From: an uncultured Poribacteria bacterium
Lineage (GTDB): Bacteria; Poribacteria; WGA-4E; WGA-3G
Length of the DNA stretch: 64,000 bases
Reading direction: 5' to 3'
Assembly: GCA_951828515.1 (NCBI GenBank)
Contig: OX639992.1
Span: 2,520,217 to 2,584,216, forward strand
In this document: positions 43,640 to 52,025 of the stretch, piece after piece
How positions within the stretch are numbered: the stretch's first letter is position 1
Layout: every line of letters starts with the position of its first letter
Notes under the pieces: model-generated
What the model was told of the DNA's origin: nothing
The model's database searches: none
What the model saw: only the letters and a program-made list of their open reading frames with translations
Program-made: the position numbers and the translations under genes

Positions 43640-44045
43640 TGCGATCCCAATGCCACGCGGCACCTTGACCAACGCCCCAGCGGAACTGTGTATTCTGAGT
43701 TGCTTGTGCATCTTCCTTTGGATCGGCGGGTTCCCATGTTACCCAGAAGGAATCGCTGTTGCCATCCCATGCGATAACGTGTCCCCAGAGTGCGTACTTC
43801 CCAGGTTCAGGGATGTTGATAATAAAGTCGGCGTGTCCTGTACCACCGCCACCAGCTACCGGCTCACCTTCCATCCAGATGAACTTTTTATCAGATGCAT
43901 CTTTATCGTCTGCAATAATCATCGGTTCTACAATTTCGTTTGCGAGTTCTGCTTCGACGGCAATTTCTACTTCAGCACTGAGTCCCACGATACCGCATAA
44001 AAACGCTGTCAGCATAATCAGTGGGAAAATTATTCCATACTTCAC
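43371..44045 (-). CDS. Secreted CBM-like protein with C-terminal Trp tag, paralogue 1
   Basis: 224 residues from a GTG at 44045 with AAAGGAG 7 nt upstream. A signal segment (YGIIFPLIMLTAFLCGIVGL) is followed by a galactose-binding-like beta sandwich of about 140 residues: IEAE-type start, FIWMEGEPVAGGGGTGHADF, GKYALWGHVIAWDGNSDSFW and WHWDRINHWLDGG. The acidic and aromatic residues fit carbohydrate binding. The last residues KGKAATTWGSLKQAYQ are the shared C-terminal tag. Tandem paralogue of 44243-44896. Probably exported or surface attached. Confidence 0.88.
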   Translation of the reverse strand: MKYGIIFPLIMLTAFLCGIVGLSAEVEIAVEAELANEIVEPMIIADDKDASDKKFIWMEGEPVAGGGGTGHADFIINIPEPGKYALWGHVIAWDGNSDSFWVTWEPADPKEDAQATQNTQFRWGVGQGAAWHWDRINHWLDGGTFDREWKFDKAGETLLRIGVREDATMLDAIFVTTNVKATAADQANVRLPTDKDRKIQVEGLAVDAKGKAATTWGSLKQAYQ

Positions 44046-44067
44046 CAAGATACTCCTTTCTTTATAG

Positions 44068-44240
44068 CAGTCAGCATTGTCCCGCAAGCCCACACGCGGC
44101 TTGCGTCGCGGTCAGCAATCAGTAAAGAGGGTGTTTTTAGCCGTAAAACCTCTTACTGACAGCTTTAACCATCGACTCGACTCCGATACAAGACAACAAA
44201 GCACGAGTCGATGGTTAAAGCCGATAACCGACAGCCATTC
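44068..44240. repeat. Heptad repeat with a nested 17-bp inverted repeat
   Basis: Heptad-like ends (GCAGTCAGCATTG; CGGTCAGCAATCAGTAAAGA; ACCGACAGCC) surround perfect arms CTTTAACCATCGACTCG (44163-44179) and CGAGTCGATGGTTAAAG (44204-44220). The inner element recurs at 53682-53869, where a MITE sits in its loop. Confidence 0.75.
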
Positions 44241-44242
44241 TT

Positions 44243-44896
44243 CTATCTACCCGCTTTGAGTTGACCCCACATTGTAGCGAGTTTATCTTGCGGTTCAACA
44301 GGCGTTAAGGAATCTTCAGGAATCGGATCCCGCGGACTTGCTTCCGCTTCGTCTTCAGAGAGATTGTCAGTGATATAGATCACATCCAGCATCGTAGCAT
44401 CTTCCCGAACGCCGATACGCAGTGTGGTGTCTCCAGCTGCTTCTATCTCCCATTCCCGTTCAAATGTGCCGCCATCTAACCAGTGGTTGATCCGATCCCA
44501 ATGCCAATCGTTGCCTTGAGCAACGCCCCAGCGGAACTCAGTATTCTGAGTTGCTTGTGCATCTTCGTCCGGATCGGCGGGTTGCCATGTCACCCAGAAG
44601 GAATCGCTATTACCGTCCCATGCGATGACTTTGCCCCAGAGTGCGTAAGTACCGGGTGCCGGGATATGCAGCGTGTATTCCGCCCAACCTTCACCACCGC
44701 CACCCGCAACGGGCTCACCCTCCATCCATATAAACTGGCCGCCGGAAGCATCCGCATCGTCGGCGACTACCATCGGTGCTTCAATCACATCCGCCATTTC
44801 TGCCTCGATCGCCCGCTCATAGCCGTAACTTATACCGCTTATTAGCAGTAAACCAAACATGAAAAACATACCTAATACTAACGTTTTGAAACGCAT
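44243..44896 (-). CDS. Secreted CBM-like protein with C-terminal Trp tag, paralogue 2
   Basis: 217 residues with a signal peptide (FKTLVLGMFFMFGLLLISGI). The sandwich domain closely matches 43371-44045 (QFIWMEGEPVAGGGGEGWAE, WGKVIAWDGNSDSFWVTWQP, WHWDRINHWLDGGTFEREWE). It ends EPQDKLATMWGQLKAGR, the common tag. The two genes are separated by repeats rather than a simple intergenic gap. The binding ligand is unknown; a polysaccharide is likely from the fold. Confidence 0.9.
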   Translation of the reverse strand: MRFKTLVLGMFFMFGLLLISGISYGYERAIEAEMADVIEAPMVVADDADASGGQFIWMEGEPVAGGGGEGWAEYTLHIPAPGTYALWGKVIAWDGNSDSFWVTWQPADPDEDAQATQNTEFRWGVAQGNDWHWDRINHWLDGGTFEREWEIEAAGDTTLRIGVREDATMLDVIYITDNLSEDEAEASPRDPIPEDSLTPVEPQDKLATMWGQLKAGR

Positions 44897-44916
44897 AAAA
44901 TGTCTCCTTTTTTAGA

Positions 44917-44985
44917 GGCTATCGGCTATCAGTTGTCAGCAGTCGGTAAAGAGGGGCTCTTGCTGACTGCTGATGGAAACCGACA
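44917..44985. repeat. Heptad-type repeat
   Basis: GGCTATCGGCTATCAGTTGTC and CAGTCGGTAAAGAGG face CTCTTGCTGACTGCTGA and AACCGACAGC. Lies between two same-strand genes for secreted proteins. Confidence 0.65.
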
Positions 44986-44994
44986 GCTATTTTG

Positions 44995-45981
44995 CTATGG
45001 GATTCGAATTTTGCCCCATTGCTGAATCTGTAATGTTGACGGTTCTATAGGCAGGACATCCGAACCGCTGAACCATTTCGGTTGTGCCGCCCATGCCCCA
45101 TTGTTAATCAATTCACGTCGCTCGGTTCCATCGGCATGCATCAGGTGGATAATCCATCTGCCGTCCTTTTCAAATTGAAAAGCAAGCGTTTTACCATCAG
45201 GTGCCCAAGCAGGAACTGCTTCATCCGTCGGTGTATTGGTGAGTGCCTGTTTGTTCGCACCATCAACTGCGTCCATAAGGTACAAGTCAAAATCAGCGAG
45301 TTCTAACTCTTGATGCATAGACGCATATACAATCCGTGTGCCATCGGGTGACCAAGCGGGATAAGTGTCCATTAGCGGTTGATGTGTCAATCGCCGTTCC
45401 ACCCGACTGGCTACATCAATCACGTAGATATCCCAGTTGAGTTCCCGTTTTGAGTGGAAAACTAAGGCGTTTCCATCGGGCGCCCACGAAGGGGCTTCAT
45501 CTTCAAATGGATTTTCGGTGAGGTGGGTCACCTCGCCGTTATCGAGATGGAGCAAGTAAACGTTGAAATGCCCATCGCGATTTGATGTGAAAGCAAGACG
45601 CTTACCATCGGGTGCCCAAGCAGGAGCCTTATCTGTCGCTGGGTGATGTGTTAAGCGTCGCTGATGGGTACCATCAGCCTGCATCACATAGATTTCGTGA
45701 TTCCCATCGCGCCGAGAGAAGAAAGCGATCTGAACGCCATCGGGTGCCCACGTCGGATAATAATCCGCAGCCGGATTTTGTGTAAGATTTACCGGTTGTT
45801 TACCCGTCGTATCTGTCAGGTAAATTTCCCAATCACCGCTTACATCCGAAGCAAAAGCGAGGGTCACCGGTGGATGCGGTTGGCACAAAGCACTACTGAT
45901 TAAAAGGGCAAACGTCAAAAAAATACAGCCGAAGGTCGCGATTCGGAGATCGCTCCTACCGTATGCTAACAGAATTCGCAT
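44995..45981 (-). CDS. Exported TolB-like PD40 beta-propeller protein
   Basis: 328 residues. About five PD40 blades repeat a motif like YYPTWAPDG, KAPAWAPDG, EAPSWAPDG, TYPAWSPDG. Each is followed by IAF or LAF and a DxxIY.M segment, as in TolB. The signal segment (FGCIFLTFALLISSALC) is preceded by GRSDLRIAT, encoded by a short dispersed repeat (45934-45960). The ending IEPSTLQIQQWGKIRIP resembles a degenerate form of the shared C-terminal tag. Binding partner unknown; likely periplasmic or extracellular. Confidence 0.9.
   Translation of the reverse strand: MRILLAYGRSDLRIATFGCIFLTFALLISSALCQPHPPVTLAFASDVSGDWEIYLTDTTGKQPVNLTQNPAADYYPTWAPDGVQIAFFSRRDGNHEIYVMQADGTHQRRLTHHPATDKAPAWAPDGKRLAFTSNRDGHFNVYLLHLDNGEVTHLTENPFEDEAPSWAPDGNALVFHSKRELNWDIYVIDVASRVERRLTHQPLMDTYPAWSPDGTRIVYASMHQELELADFDLYLMDAVDGANKQALTNTPTDEAVPAWAPDGKTLAFQFEKDGRWIIHLMHADGTERRELINNGAWAAQPKWFSGSDVLPIEPSTLQIQQWGKIRIP
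45934..45960. repeat. Palindromic repeat inside a signal-peptide n-region
   Basis: On the minus strand GGTAGGAGCGATCTCCGAAT then CGCGACC. A related unit lies at 32082. It adds nine in-frame codons ahead of the hydrophobic core of the PD40 protein. Confidence 0.6.
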
Positions 45982-46019
45982 TTTTTATCTATATTGTTTT
46001 TACAGTCTGGGACAAAATA

Positions 46020-47039
46020 TCAAAATTTTCCGTCACGTACCTCGAAATGCGTCGGTTTACGGAGTGTTGTGCCGCCTATCCGAACCCATTCTGCTGTCCA
46101 CTCGATCATTTGCTCCAGAGAGACACGTGGGTATCCAAATAGGCGATGACACCGAGATGCATTACTTAGCAGTGCGGTTTCTGCCTCTTCACCCTCGAAC
46201 CGCGGCGGTTTGTTGAAAAGCGCGCCGAAACGTGAAGCGAGATATCGGACAGAAACAGTCTCCGGTCCCGTCACATTGAGGATCAATGGAGGGCTTTGGC
46301 AGTGTGCGAAAACTCGCAAAGCCGCAGCATTGGCGTCTCCTTGCCATATCACGTTCACAGTGCCCATCTCAAGTGAAATCGGTTGTTCTGTGTAAACTTT
46401 TTCGGCGATATCCAGCAGTATCCCGTAGCGGAGATCGATCGCGTAATTTAAGCGCAAAATCGCCATCTGTATACCGAATTGCGATGAGAAGTAGGTACAT
46501 ATCCGCTCACGACTCAGACACGATTGCGCGTATTCACCGATTGGGACAGGCGGTAAACATTCTGTCGCACCACCGTGGGAGACTGGGGTCAGCGGATAGA
46601 CGTTCCCTGTTGAAAAAACGACTAACTGAGAATCTCTGAACTTATCTGCCACGCGTCCTGGCATGTAACTGTTCATTGCCCAAGTTAGACTTTCATTATC
46701 TGTGGAACCGAACTTCCTACCTGCCATCAAAATCACGTTTTGAATGTTAGGCAGGTTTTGCAAACAATCTTCTGATAGTAGATCCGCGGCAATCGTTTCA
46801 ATACCGGCTTCGTGTAAATTTTCTTTCACATCCGGTGTCGAAAAACGGGACACACCGATAACTTTTTTGGTAATTCCTGCGAGATCAATGGCACGTTTCG
46901 CCTGTTTGGCGAGCGTCGGTCCCATCTTCCCACCAACACCGAGGATGAGGATATCCCCCTCCAGCGCAGCCATAGACGCTGTCACCTCATCTGTCGGTTC
47001 AGATAAATATGATTCTAACTGGGCTTCTGTTTTTATCAA
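46020..47039 (-). CDS. NAD-dependent epimerase/dehydratase family protein
   Basis: 339 residues. An N-terminal extension of about 28 residues precedes GDILILGVGGKMGPTLA, the Rossmann motif. VVFSTGNVYP matches the conserved Ser strand, and EYAQSCLSRE occupies the YxxxK region with Cys replacing Lys. GDANAAALR and LNVTGPETVSVRYLA are typical of the substrate half. A sugar-nucleotide or uronate-type substrate is possible, but none is assigned. Cytosolic. The deviation at Lys is also seen in some related families, so it may be natural. Confidence 0.9.
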   Translation of the reverse strand: MIKTEAQLESYLSEPTDEVTASMAALEGDILILGVGGKMGPTLAKQAKRAIDLAGITKKVIGVSRFSTPDVKENLHEAGIETIAADLLSEDCLQNLPNIQNVILMAGRKFGSTDNESLTWAMNSYMPGRVADKFRDSQLVVFSTGNVYPLTPVSHGGATECLPPVPIGEYAQSCLSRERICTYFSSQFGIQMAILRLNYAIDLRYGILLDIAEKVYTEQPISLEMGTVNVIWQGDANAAALRVFAHCQSPPLILNVTGPETVSVRYLASRFGALFNKPPRFEGEEAETALLSNASRCHRLFGYPRVSLEQMIEWTAEWVRIGGTTLRKPTHFEVRDGKF

Positions 47040-47123
47040 GGGGAAGGTCCTGTAGACCTAAGCGGTTAAAACTTGGCGACGATGGGGGAATTATTATTGT
47101 CTTCACTAAAACAGGTATGTTTA

Positions 47124-47147
47124 GGGGAAGGCTCTGAAGCCTGCCCC
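47124..47147. terminator. Hairpin downstream of the LamG gene
   Basis: GGGGAAGGCT and AGCCTGCCCC pair with one mismatch around CTGA, just past the stop of the minus-strand LamG gene. A plausible terminator for it. Confidence 0.5.
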
Positions 47148-47156
47148 ATGGCTTTT

Positions 47157-47939
47157 CTAATACTCAGCCTTGATACCTGCCCACGTAGTGCTCAATTTTT
47201 CCGCAGGATCAACAGCAAACAGAACGCCGTTGTTCATATCAGCATTAATCTCATCCTCACTCAGTGCGCGTGTATAGAAGGCGAACTCGTCGATGAAACC
47301 GTTGAGGTATTGGATATCTGCTTCATTGTCTTTACCGAGGACGATGGCACCCGTAGGCGCGGCGAAGATCGTAAATTTACCGCTCCAATCCGTTTCACTC
47401 ACCACTTTGCCATTAAAATAGGATTTCTGAACTTTGCCGTCATACGTACCAGCAATATGCACCCACTTTTTAACTGGGAGTTCTGGAATCGGGGTCCGAT
47501 GTTCCGTATTTTTGGTATCATAGATATAGAACACCATGTCCGCAGTTCCTTCAATAAAGGTTTCTGCGGGCCACGCGCCTGCGGCATTCAATGCTTCCCA
47601 AACTTGCTGTGTGTCGCCGGTGATTGCACTCAGCATCACCCAATGCTCTACTGTCATCGCTGTGAGTTCGGTATCAGTAAAGCCAGGGATTTCTTGTGGG
47701 CTTTTGATGGCACTGCCGCCGTCAAATTCCATCGCGCCACCGTGTTTGCCCTCCTTGCTCCAGTCCGCGCCTGAGACTTCTCCGTCAAACCCGTTGCCGC
47801 TGTCATCTGCAACCTCTTTTCCATCTTTGTCGAAGGAATAGTAGATTACCAGGTCTGCGTCATTCCGAATTGCTTCAACGTTCATAGAAAGCGCGAAAAT
47901 CACGCCAAAGGAAACCAAGCAAAATAACAATGTTTTCAT
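47157..47939 (-). CDS. Secreted LamG-domain protein with C-terminal Trp tag (1)
   Basis: 260 residues. Signal peptide MKTLLFCLVSFGVIFALSMN, then a LamG/concanavalin-like sandwich: LVIYYSFDKDGKEVADDSGN, AMEFDGGSAI, TVEHWVML, KKWVHIAGTYDG and NGFIDEFAFYTRALSEDEIN, all standard for LamG_3. It should bind glycans or proteins outside the cell. The C-terminus VDPAEKLSTTWAGIKAEY carries the shared tag. AAGGAGG precedes the ATG. Confidence 0.93.
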   Translation of the reverse strand: MKTLLFCLVSFGVIFALSMNVEAIRNDADLVIYYSFDKDGKEVADDSGNGFDGEVSGADWSKEGKHGGAMEFDGGSAIKSPQEIPGFTDTELTAMTVEHWVMLSAITGDTQQVWEALNAAGAWPAETFIEGTADMVFYIYDTKNTEHRTPIPELPVKKWVHIAGTYDGKVQKSYFNGKVVSETDWSGKFTIFAAPTGAIVLGKDNEADIQYLNGFIDEFAFYTRALSEDEINADMNNGVLFAVDPAEKLSTTWAGIKAEY

Positions 47940-47967
47940 GATGACCTCCTTGTTCGTATATCAGCAT

Positions 47968-48112
47968 TTTTAGCCGTCAGCCGTCAGCGGAATAGCCATG
48001 AGCGATCAGCCATCGGCAGTCAGTAAAGAGGGTTTTGTTAAACGAAAACCTCTTCACCGATGCCCGAGAGTGGAGCGTAGCGGAACGCCCCGACAGCCGA
48101 CAGCCAATACAG
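47968..48112. repeat. Heptad-type repeat
   Basis: AGCCGTCAGCCGTCAGC and GATCAGCCATCGGCAGTC then TAAAGAGG face CCTCTTCACCGATG and CCGACAGCCGACAGCC. Fills the gap between two LamG genes. Confidence 0.7.
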
Positions 48113-48113
48113 T

Positions 48114-48899
48114 TTATCTATTTGACTTAATGTTCGCCCAAGTCGTGGCGAGTTTGCCTTGTGGTTCGACAGGGGTCAGGAATGATTCAGCATTTTGATC
48201 CATGCTCGCTTTGATTTCGTCAGCCGAGAGGGCACGATCCCAAAGTCGAACCTCATCAACGCTCCCAGTCCACGCTTCACCGCCCCAGGTACCGATAGTC
48301 ACAGCACTCGTATTTTGGGCAGGCGCAACAGGATTTCCCGATTCCTCCGAGTACGTTACCTCGCCATCTACATAAATTTCCACTAAGCCGTTGCTATCGT
48401 CTGTGTGGGTGTAGGCGAGATAATACCACTTGCCCGTTTCCAGTTCTGTTTCATTGTCATTGATGTCTTTGAATCCACCGGCTGCACCATTGGTCCAAAC
48501 TTTGAGGCCGTTCGCTGGATTCATACCGAACCCGAAACCGATGTGCCGAGTCGCACCGCTCTGCCGAGTACCGAAAATAATGGCGTGCGCGCTTGGAAGT
48601 TTGTCCAACTGAACCCAGGCAGCTTGCGTAATTGCACCCTCAAGATGAAAGGCAGCATCGTCTTCAATGAGGACGTGATCTGCTGCAGCCGCAAATTGAA
48701 GTGCCTTCCCGAACTGTCCGTCAATCCATTTCGCGCCACCCTGCACTTCGCCTTCAAAACCGTTTGCGGAGAAGTCTTGTGTTGCGGTTCCAGAGCCTTC
48801 ATCAAGAGGCATGTATAGGACGAGCCCGTCCATTAAGTTGGCGTGCGAAAATGCCGCACATAAAAGCAGACAGAACGTGATTACTGAAAAGATTTTCAT
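48114..48899 (-). CDS. Secreted LamG-domain protein with C-terminal Trp tag (2)
   Basis: 261 residues from the ATG at 48899 with GAAGGAGACG upstream. Signal peptide MKIFSVITFCLLLCAAFSHA; LamG core GLVLYMPLDEGSGTATQDFS, ALQFAAAADHVLIED, TQAAWVQLDKL, KWYYLAYTHTDDSNGLVEIY, SVDEVRLWDRALSADEI. It ends VEPQGKLATTWANIKSNR, the clearest copy of the tag. Related to 47157-47939 in domain but not a close duplicate. Confidence 0.93.
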   Translation of the reverse strand: MKIFSVITFCLLLCAAFSHANLMDGLVLYMPLDEGSGTATQDFSANGFEGEVQGGAKWIDGQFGKALQFAAAADHVLIEDDAAFHLEGAITQAAWVQLDKLPSAHAIIFGTRQSGATRHIGFGFGMNPANGLKVWTNGAAGGFKDINDNETELETGKWYYLAYTHTDDSNGLVEIYVDGEVTYSEESGNPVAPAQNTSAVTIGTWGGEAWTGSVDEVRLWDRALSADEIKASMDQNAESFLTPVEPQGKLATTWANIKSNR

Positions 48900-49059
48900 T
48901 GCGTCTCCTTCGCTGAAAAGTGAAAATAGCTTAAGGTTATACAAAATACAAAAAGCAGAAAATAGCAGGTGTCCTTTTCTACTTAATCTACATTCTAACA
49001 GATTTTCGTTTTTCTCTCAACACACAAAATTTTGTGTCGTGCATCGGGTTGGATATGTA

Positions 49060-50217
49060 CTAAGGTGATGTGGATTTCGCACAACGGAATCCAAGGGCAC
49101 CAATACCGGCGTATGCTGGACTCGTCCCGTGACGGTTCGCCGCGCGTAGCCACTCAGGTTCGCTGTTCCACCCACCTCCGCGTAACACGCGAAAATCCGC
49201 AATGTTCTCGAAATCGTTAACGATCTCTTCGACATTATTCGCGCCTGCAGTCGGATTCTGACGGGGAGAGTTCGCGTAGAAATCAATCTCGTATCCATCG
49301 AGACACCATTCCCAGACGTTTCCCGCAATATCATATATACCGTAGTCGTTCGGAGGATAATCGCCGACACGAGTTGTCTCGCCAAGACGCTTGCCGTAGT
49401 TTGCTCTGTTGAAATTAATGCCATTGCCCCACGGGTACTGCTTTTTGTCCAATCCACCGCGTGCGGCTTTCTCCCATTCCGCTTCTGTCGGTAAGCGTTT
49501 GTCTACCCACACCGCGTAAGCCATCGCTGCATACCAACTCACATAGCGGACTGGATGATCCCGTTCTCCGAGAGGATGGTTATTCCCATTCCAATCTTCC
49601 AGATAGTTGTCGTCGTGGAACTTTGCATTAATACGATCTTTTTGCCATCCCGGATTCGCGAGAACGAAATCCTTAAATTCTCCATTGGTTACCTCGTTTG
49701 CGTCTATATAGAACGCATCAAGGTGAACGGTATGCACCGGTTGTTCATCGTCGTCGGCACCGCCATCGTTACTACCCATCTTAAACTCGCCTTCTGGAAT
49801 CAATACCATCCCATCTGGAATGATGGGTTCGGGTTCAAGGATAGGTTCCTGTTCAACTTCAAGAATTGGTTCAGTTGGCACAGATTTACGTGCTGTGACG
49901 GTGTAAGTGAGTGTTTGCGCGCCATCCTCCCAAGTCATTGTAAGTGTAAGGGGACCCTGGGTGAACGGTCCAGCGATTGTAACCGTTGTTCCTGCTCTTT
50001 TAACAATACCTACACTCACTGATACGTTTTCGGGAATATCATCAAAAGTAAAAGTAATAATTCCGTTTACGTCAATAGTACTTCCATCTGCTGGCTCTGC
50101 ACTCACCAGTCCAACTGGCGTAATCTCGTCATCATCTTCGCTCTGTCCACAACTAACGATATAAATAACGGACAGACATATAAGGACAAAGCCGAGCAGT
50201 TTAAATGATTTTTTCAC
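49060..50217 (-). CDS. SUMF (formylglycine-generating-enzyme-like) domain lipoprotein
   Basis: 385 residues from a GTG at 50217 with AAGGAAAG upstream; the longer frame overlaps a repeat. The lipobox is IVSC. An Ig-like module of about 100 residues (SAEPADGSTIDVNGIITFTF) is followed by a SUMF/FGE-sulfatase domain: MVLIPEGEFKMGSNDGG, YIDANEVTNGEFKDF, RLPTEAEWEKAARGG, YDIAGNVWEWCLDG, RVLRGGGWN. The Cys pair of true formylglycine enzymes is absent; the site reads GGGWNSEPEW. It is probably a binding or structural member rather than a sulfatase activator. Confidence 0.92.
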   Translation of the reverse strand: MKKSFKLLGFVLICLSVIYIVSCGQSEDDDEITPVGLVSAEPADGSTIDVNGIITFTFDDIPENVSVSVGIVKRAGTTVTIAGPFTQGPLTLTMTWEDGAQTLTYTVTARKSVPTEPILEVEQEPILEPEPIIPDGMVLIPEGEFKMGSNDGGADDDEQPVHTVHLDAFYIDANEVTNGEFKDFVLANPGWQKDRINAKFHDDNYLEDWNGNNHPLGERDHPVRYVSWYAAMAYAVWVDKRLPTEAEWEKAARGGLDKKQYPWGNGINFNRANYGKRLGETTRVGDYPPNDYGIYDIAGNVWEWCLDGYEIDFYANSPRQNPTAGANNVEEIVNDFENIADFRVLRGGGWNSEPEWLRAANRHGTSPAYAGIGALGFRCAKSTSP

Positions 50218-50247
50218 CAATTCTTTCCTTTTGTTTTTCAATTTCTT

Positions 50248-50466
50248 GTAGGTTGGGTTGAACGGAACTTCACCAGAACCCCTCAATTCCCCGATAGCCT
50301 CGGACATACAAAAATGCATCCGTGTTCCAACGCCGTAGTGAAACCCAACGAAAGCATCGATAAAGTTGGGTTTCGCTGCCTTTCTCTGATACGGTATGGC
50401 TCATCCAAGATTAAAAGTTTCTTGGGTATATCCCGATCTTAGTCGATTCCGCTCAACCCAACCTAC
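50248..50466. repeat. 219-bp element with GTAGGTTGGGTTGA ends
   Basis: GTAGGTTGGGTTGAACGGAA and TTCCGCTCAACCCAACCTAC are inverted ends with one mismatch. Inside, GAAACCCAAC/GTTGGGTTTC (50340-50374) forms a 10-bp hairpin. It lies between the SUMF and GlnT-type genes and may end transcription of the latter. Similar TAGGTTGGGTT repeats are widespread in bacteria. Confidence 0.7.
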
Positions 50467-50495
50467 GTCTATCTTTGCAAAATCTTTATACACCT

Positions 50496-51830
50496 TTAAT
50501 AGACCTCCAAGTAGTTATCGGTCTCCCATTGGCTGACGTTCCAATGGTAGTTACGCCATTCCTCACGTTTAACCTGAATGTAATAGTCGGCATACTCGAT
50601 TCCGAGCGCATTCTTGATGACTTCATCTTTTTCGAGGGCATCTGTCGCGTCGCCGAGTGTTGCCGGTAGAGAACCAATACCTCGCTGTTGCAATTCGTCC
50701 TCCGGCACTTCATAAAGGTTATCCTCGTTCTGGACCCCCGGATCGATCTGATTTTCAATACCATCCAGACCGGCGGCAAGTAGAACTGTCGCCGCGAGAT
50801 AAGGATTTGCCGCGCCATCGCCTAATCGGTTCTCGATTCGTCCGGGTGCGGGAATCCGAATCATCTGTGTCCGATTGTTTGCTCCGTATGTGACGTAGAC
50901 CGGTGCCCATGACGAACCGGAACGCGGGGGTCTACGAACTAAACGTTTGTAACTGTTCACGAGCGGATTCGTAACCGCCGTTACTGCTTGCGCATGTTTG
51001 AGGATACCGCCTGTAAAATAGTAAGCAAGTTGAGATAAGCCGTTTCTATCGTCCGCATTCAGGAACAAATTCGTTTGATTTCCCTCATCCCAGAGACTCA
51101 TGTGGAAATGGGCACCGTTGCCCGTCAAATTGGTGAACGGTTTCGGCATAAACGTTGCCAGCAGCCCGCGTTCCTCTGCAAGCGTTTTGACCATCCACTT
51201 GAAGAAGGTATGTCTATCCGCTGTCGTAAGTGCATCTGAATAGGTCCAGTTTGCCTCGAACTGACACGTTCCATCTTCATGATCGTTTGCGTAGGGCTCC
51301 CATTCCAATGCTTGCATGTATTTAATCAAAGTGGTCATCGTGTCAAGGTTGCGATGGAGTGCCCTTAGATCGTAGCACGGTTTATCCAACGTATCAAGTT
51401 TGTCCCATGGGGCATAGGCACCCGTCTCATCCTGTTTCAACAGCATGAATTCTGCTTCTATGCCGACGTTGAAGATATAACCGTTCTCCTTCGCTTTTTC
51501 CAATTGCCGCCGCAGAATGGTTCTCGGGCAGTAGTGCCACGCTTCGCCTTCGACATACATGTCTCCTGCTACCCACGCTATATTTTTCCGCCACGGCACA
51601 ATTGTCAGCGAGTTAAAGTCAGGGATACTTGCCATCTCTGGATCGTGCGGATATTGTCCGATCTCACCTGCCGCGAAGCCACCGAACCCCGCACCTTCTT
51701 CTGCCATATCTTCAAGGTGTGTTGATGGGATAACCTTTGCCTTCGGGGCACCGCTCATCTCTACGAAAGAGCAGAGAAAAAACTCAATGCTCTTCTCTTC
51801 AACGAAACGTTTGATGTCATCTCGATTCAT
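50496..51830 (-). CDS. glnT: Type III-like (GlnT) glutamine synthetase family protein
   Basis: 444 residues from the ATG at 51830 with GGAGAAC upstream. The N-terminal beta-grasp (FFLCSFVEMSGAPKAKVIP) and catalytic domain (GIEAEFMLL, YANDHEDGTCQFEANW, GNGAHFHMSLWDEG, and SYKRLVRRP...NRTQMIRIP, GAANPYLAATVLLAAG) match the GlnT class found in rhizobia. Members form glutamine or gamma-glutamyl amides from glutamate, ATP and an amine. The substrate amine is not determined. Cytosolic. No amidotransferase or transporter is adjacent. Confidence 0.94.
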   Translation of the reverse strand: MNRDDIKRFVEEKSIEFFLCSFVEMSGAPKAKVIPSTHLEDMAEEGAGFGGFAAGEIGQYPHDPEMASIPDFNSLTIVPWRKNIAWVAGDMYVEGEAWHYCPRTILRRQLEKAKENGYIFNVGIEAEFMLLKQDETGAYAPWDKLDTLDKPCYDLRALHRNLDTMTTLIKYMQALEWEPYANDHEDGTCQFEANWTYSDALTTADRHTFFKWMVKTLAEERGLLATFMPKPFTNLTGNGAHFHMSLWDEGNQTNLFLNADDRNGLSQLAYYFTGGILKHAQAVTAVTNPLVNSYKRLVRRPPRSGSSWAPVYVTYGANNRTQMIRIPAPGRIENRLGDGAANPYLAATVLLAAGLDGIENQIDPGVQNEDNLYEVPEDELQQRGIGSLPATLGDATDALEKDEVIKNALGIEYADYYIQVKREEWRNYHWNVSQWETDNYLEVY

Positions 51831-52025
51831 GGAATTGTTCTCCAAAAATTTATAGTAGAAAATCGTGTCTTGAAGATAAAACTGAATACTCCTAAAAAAT
51901 TACTTCTACAATAGTATGATGTAGCGAATAGAAAAGTGCTAACTCCAAAATACGGAAACATGATAACATTATAACTGAAGTCCTGAAAATTTCAATGCCT
52001 AAAGTTTGGAGTGAAAGGTAAAACG

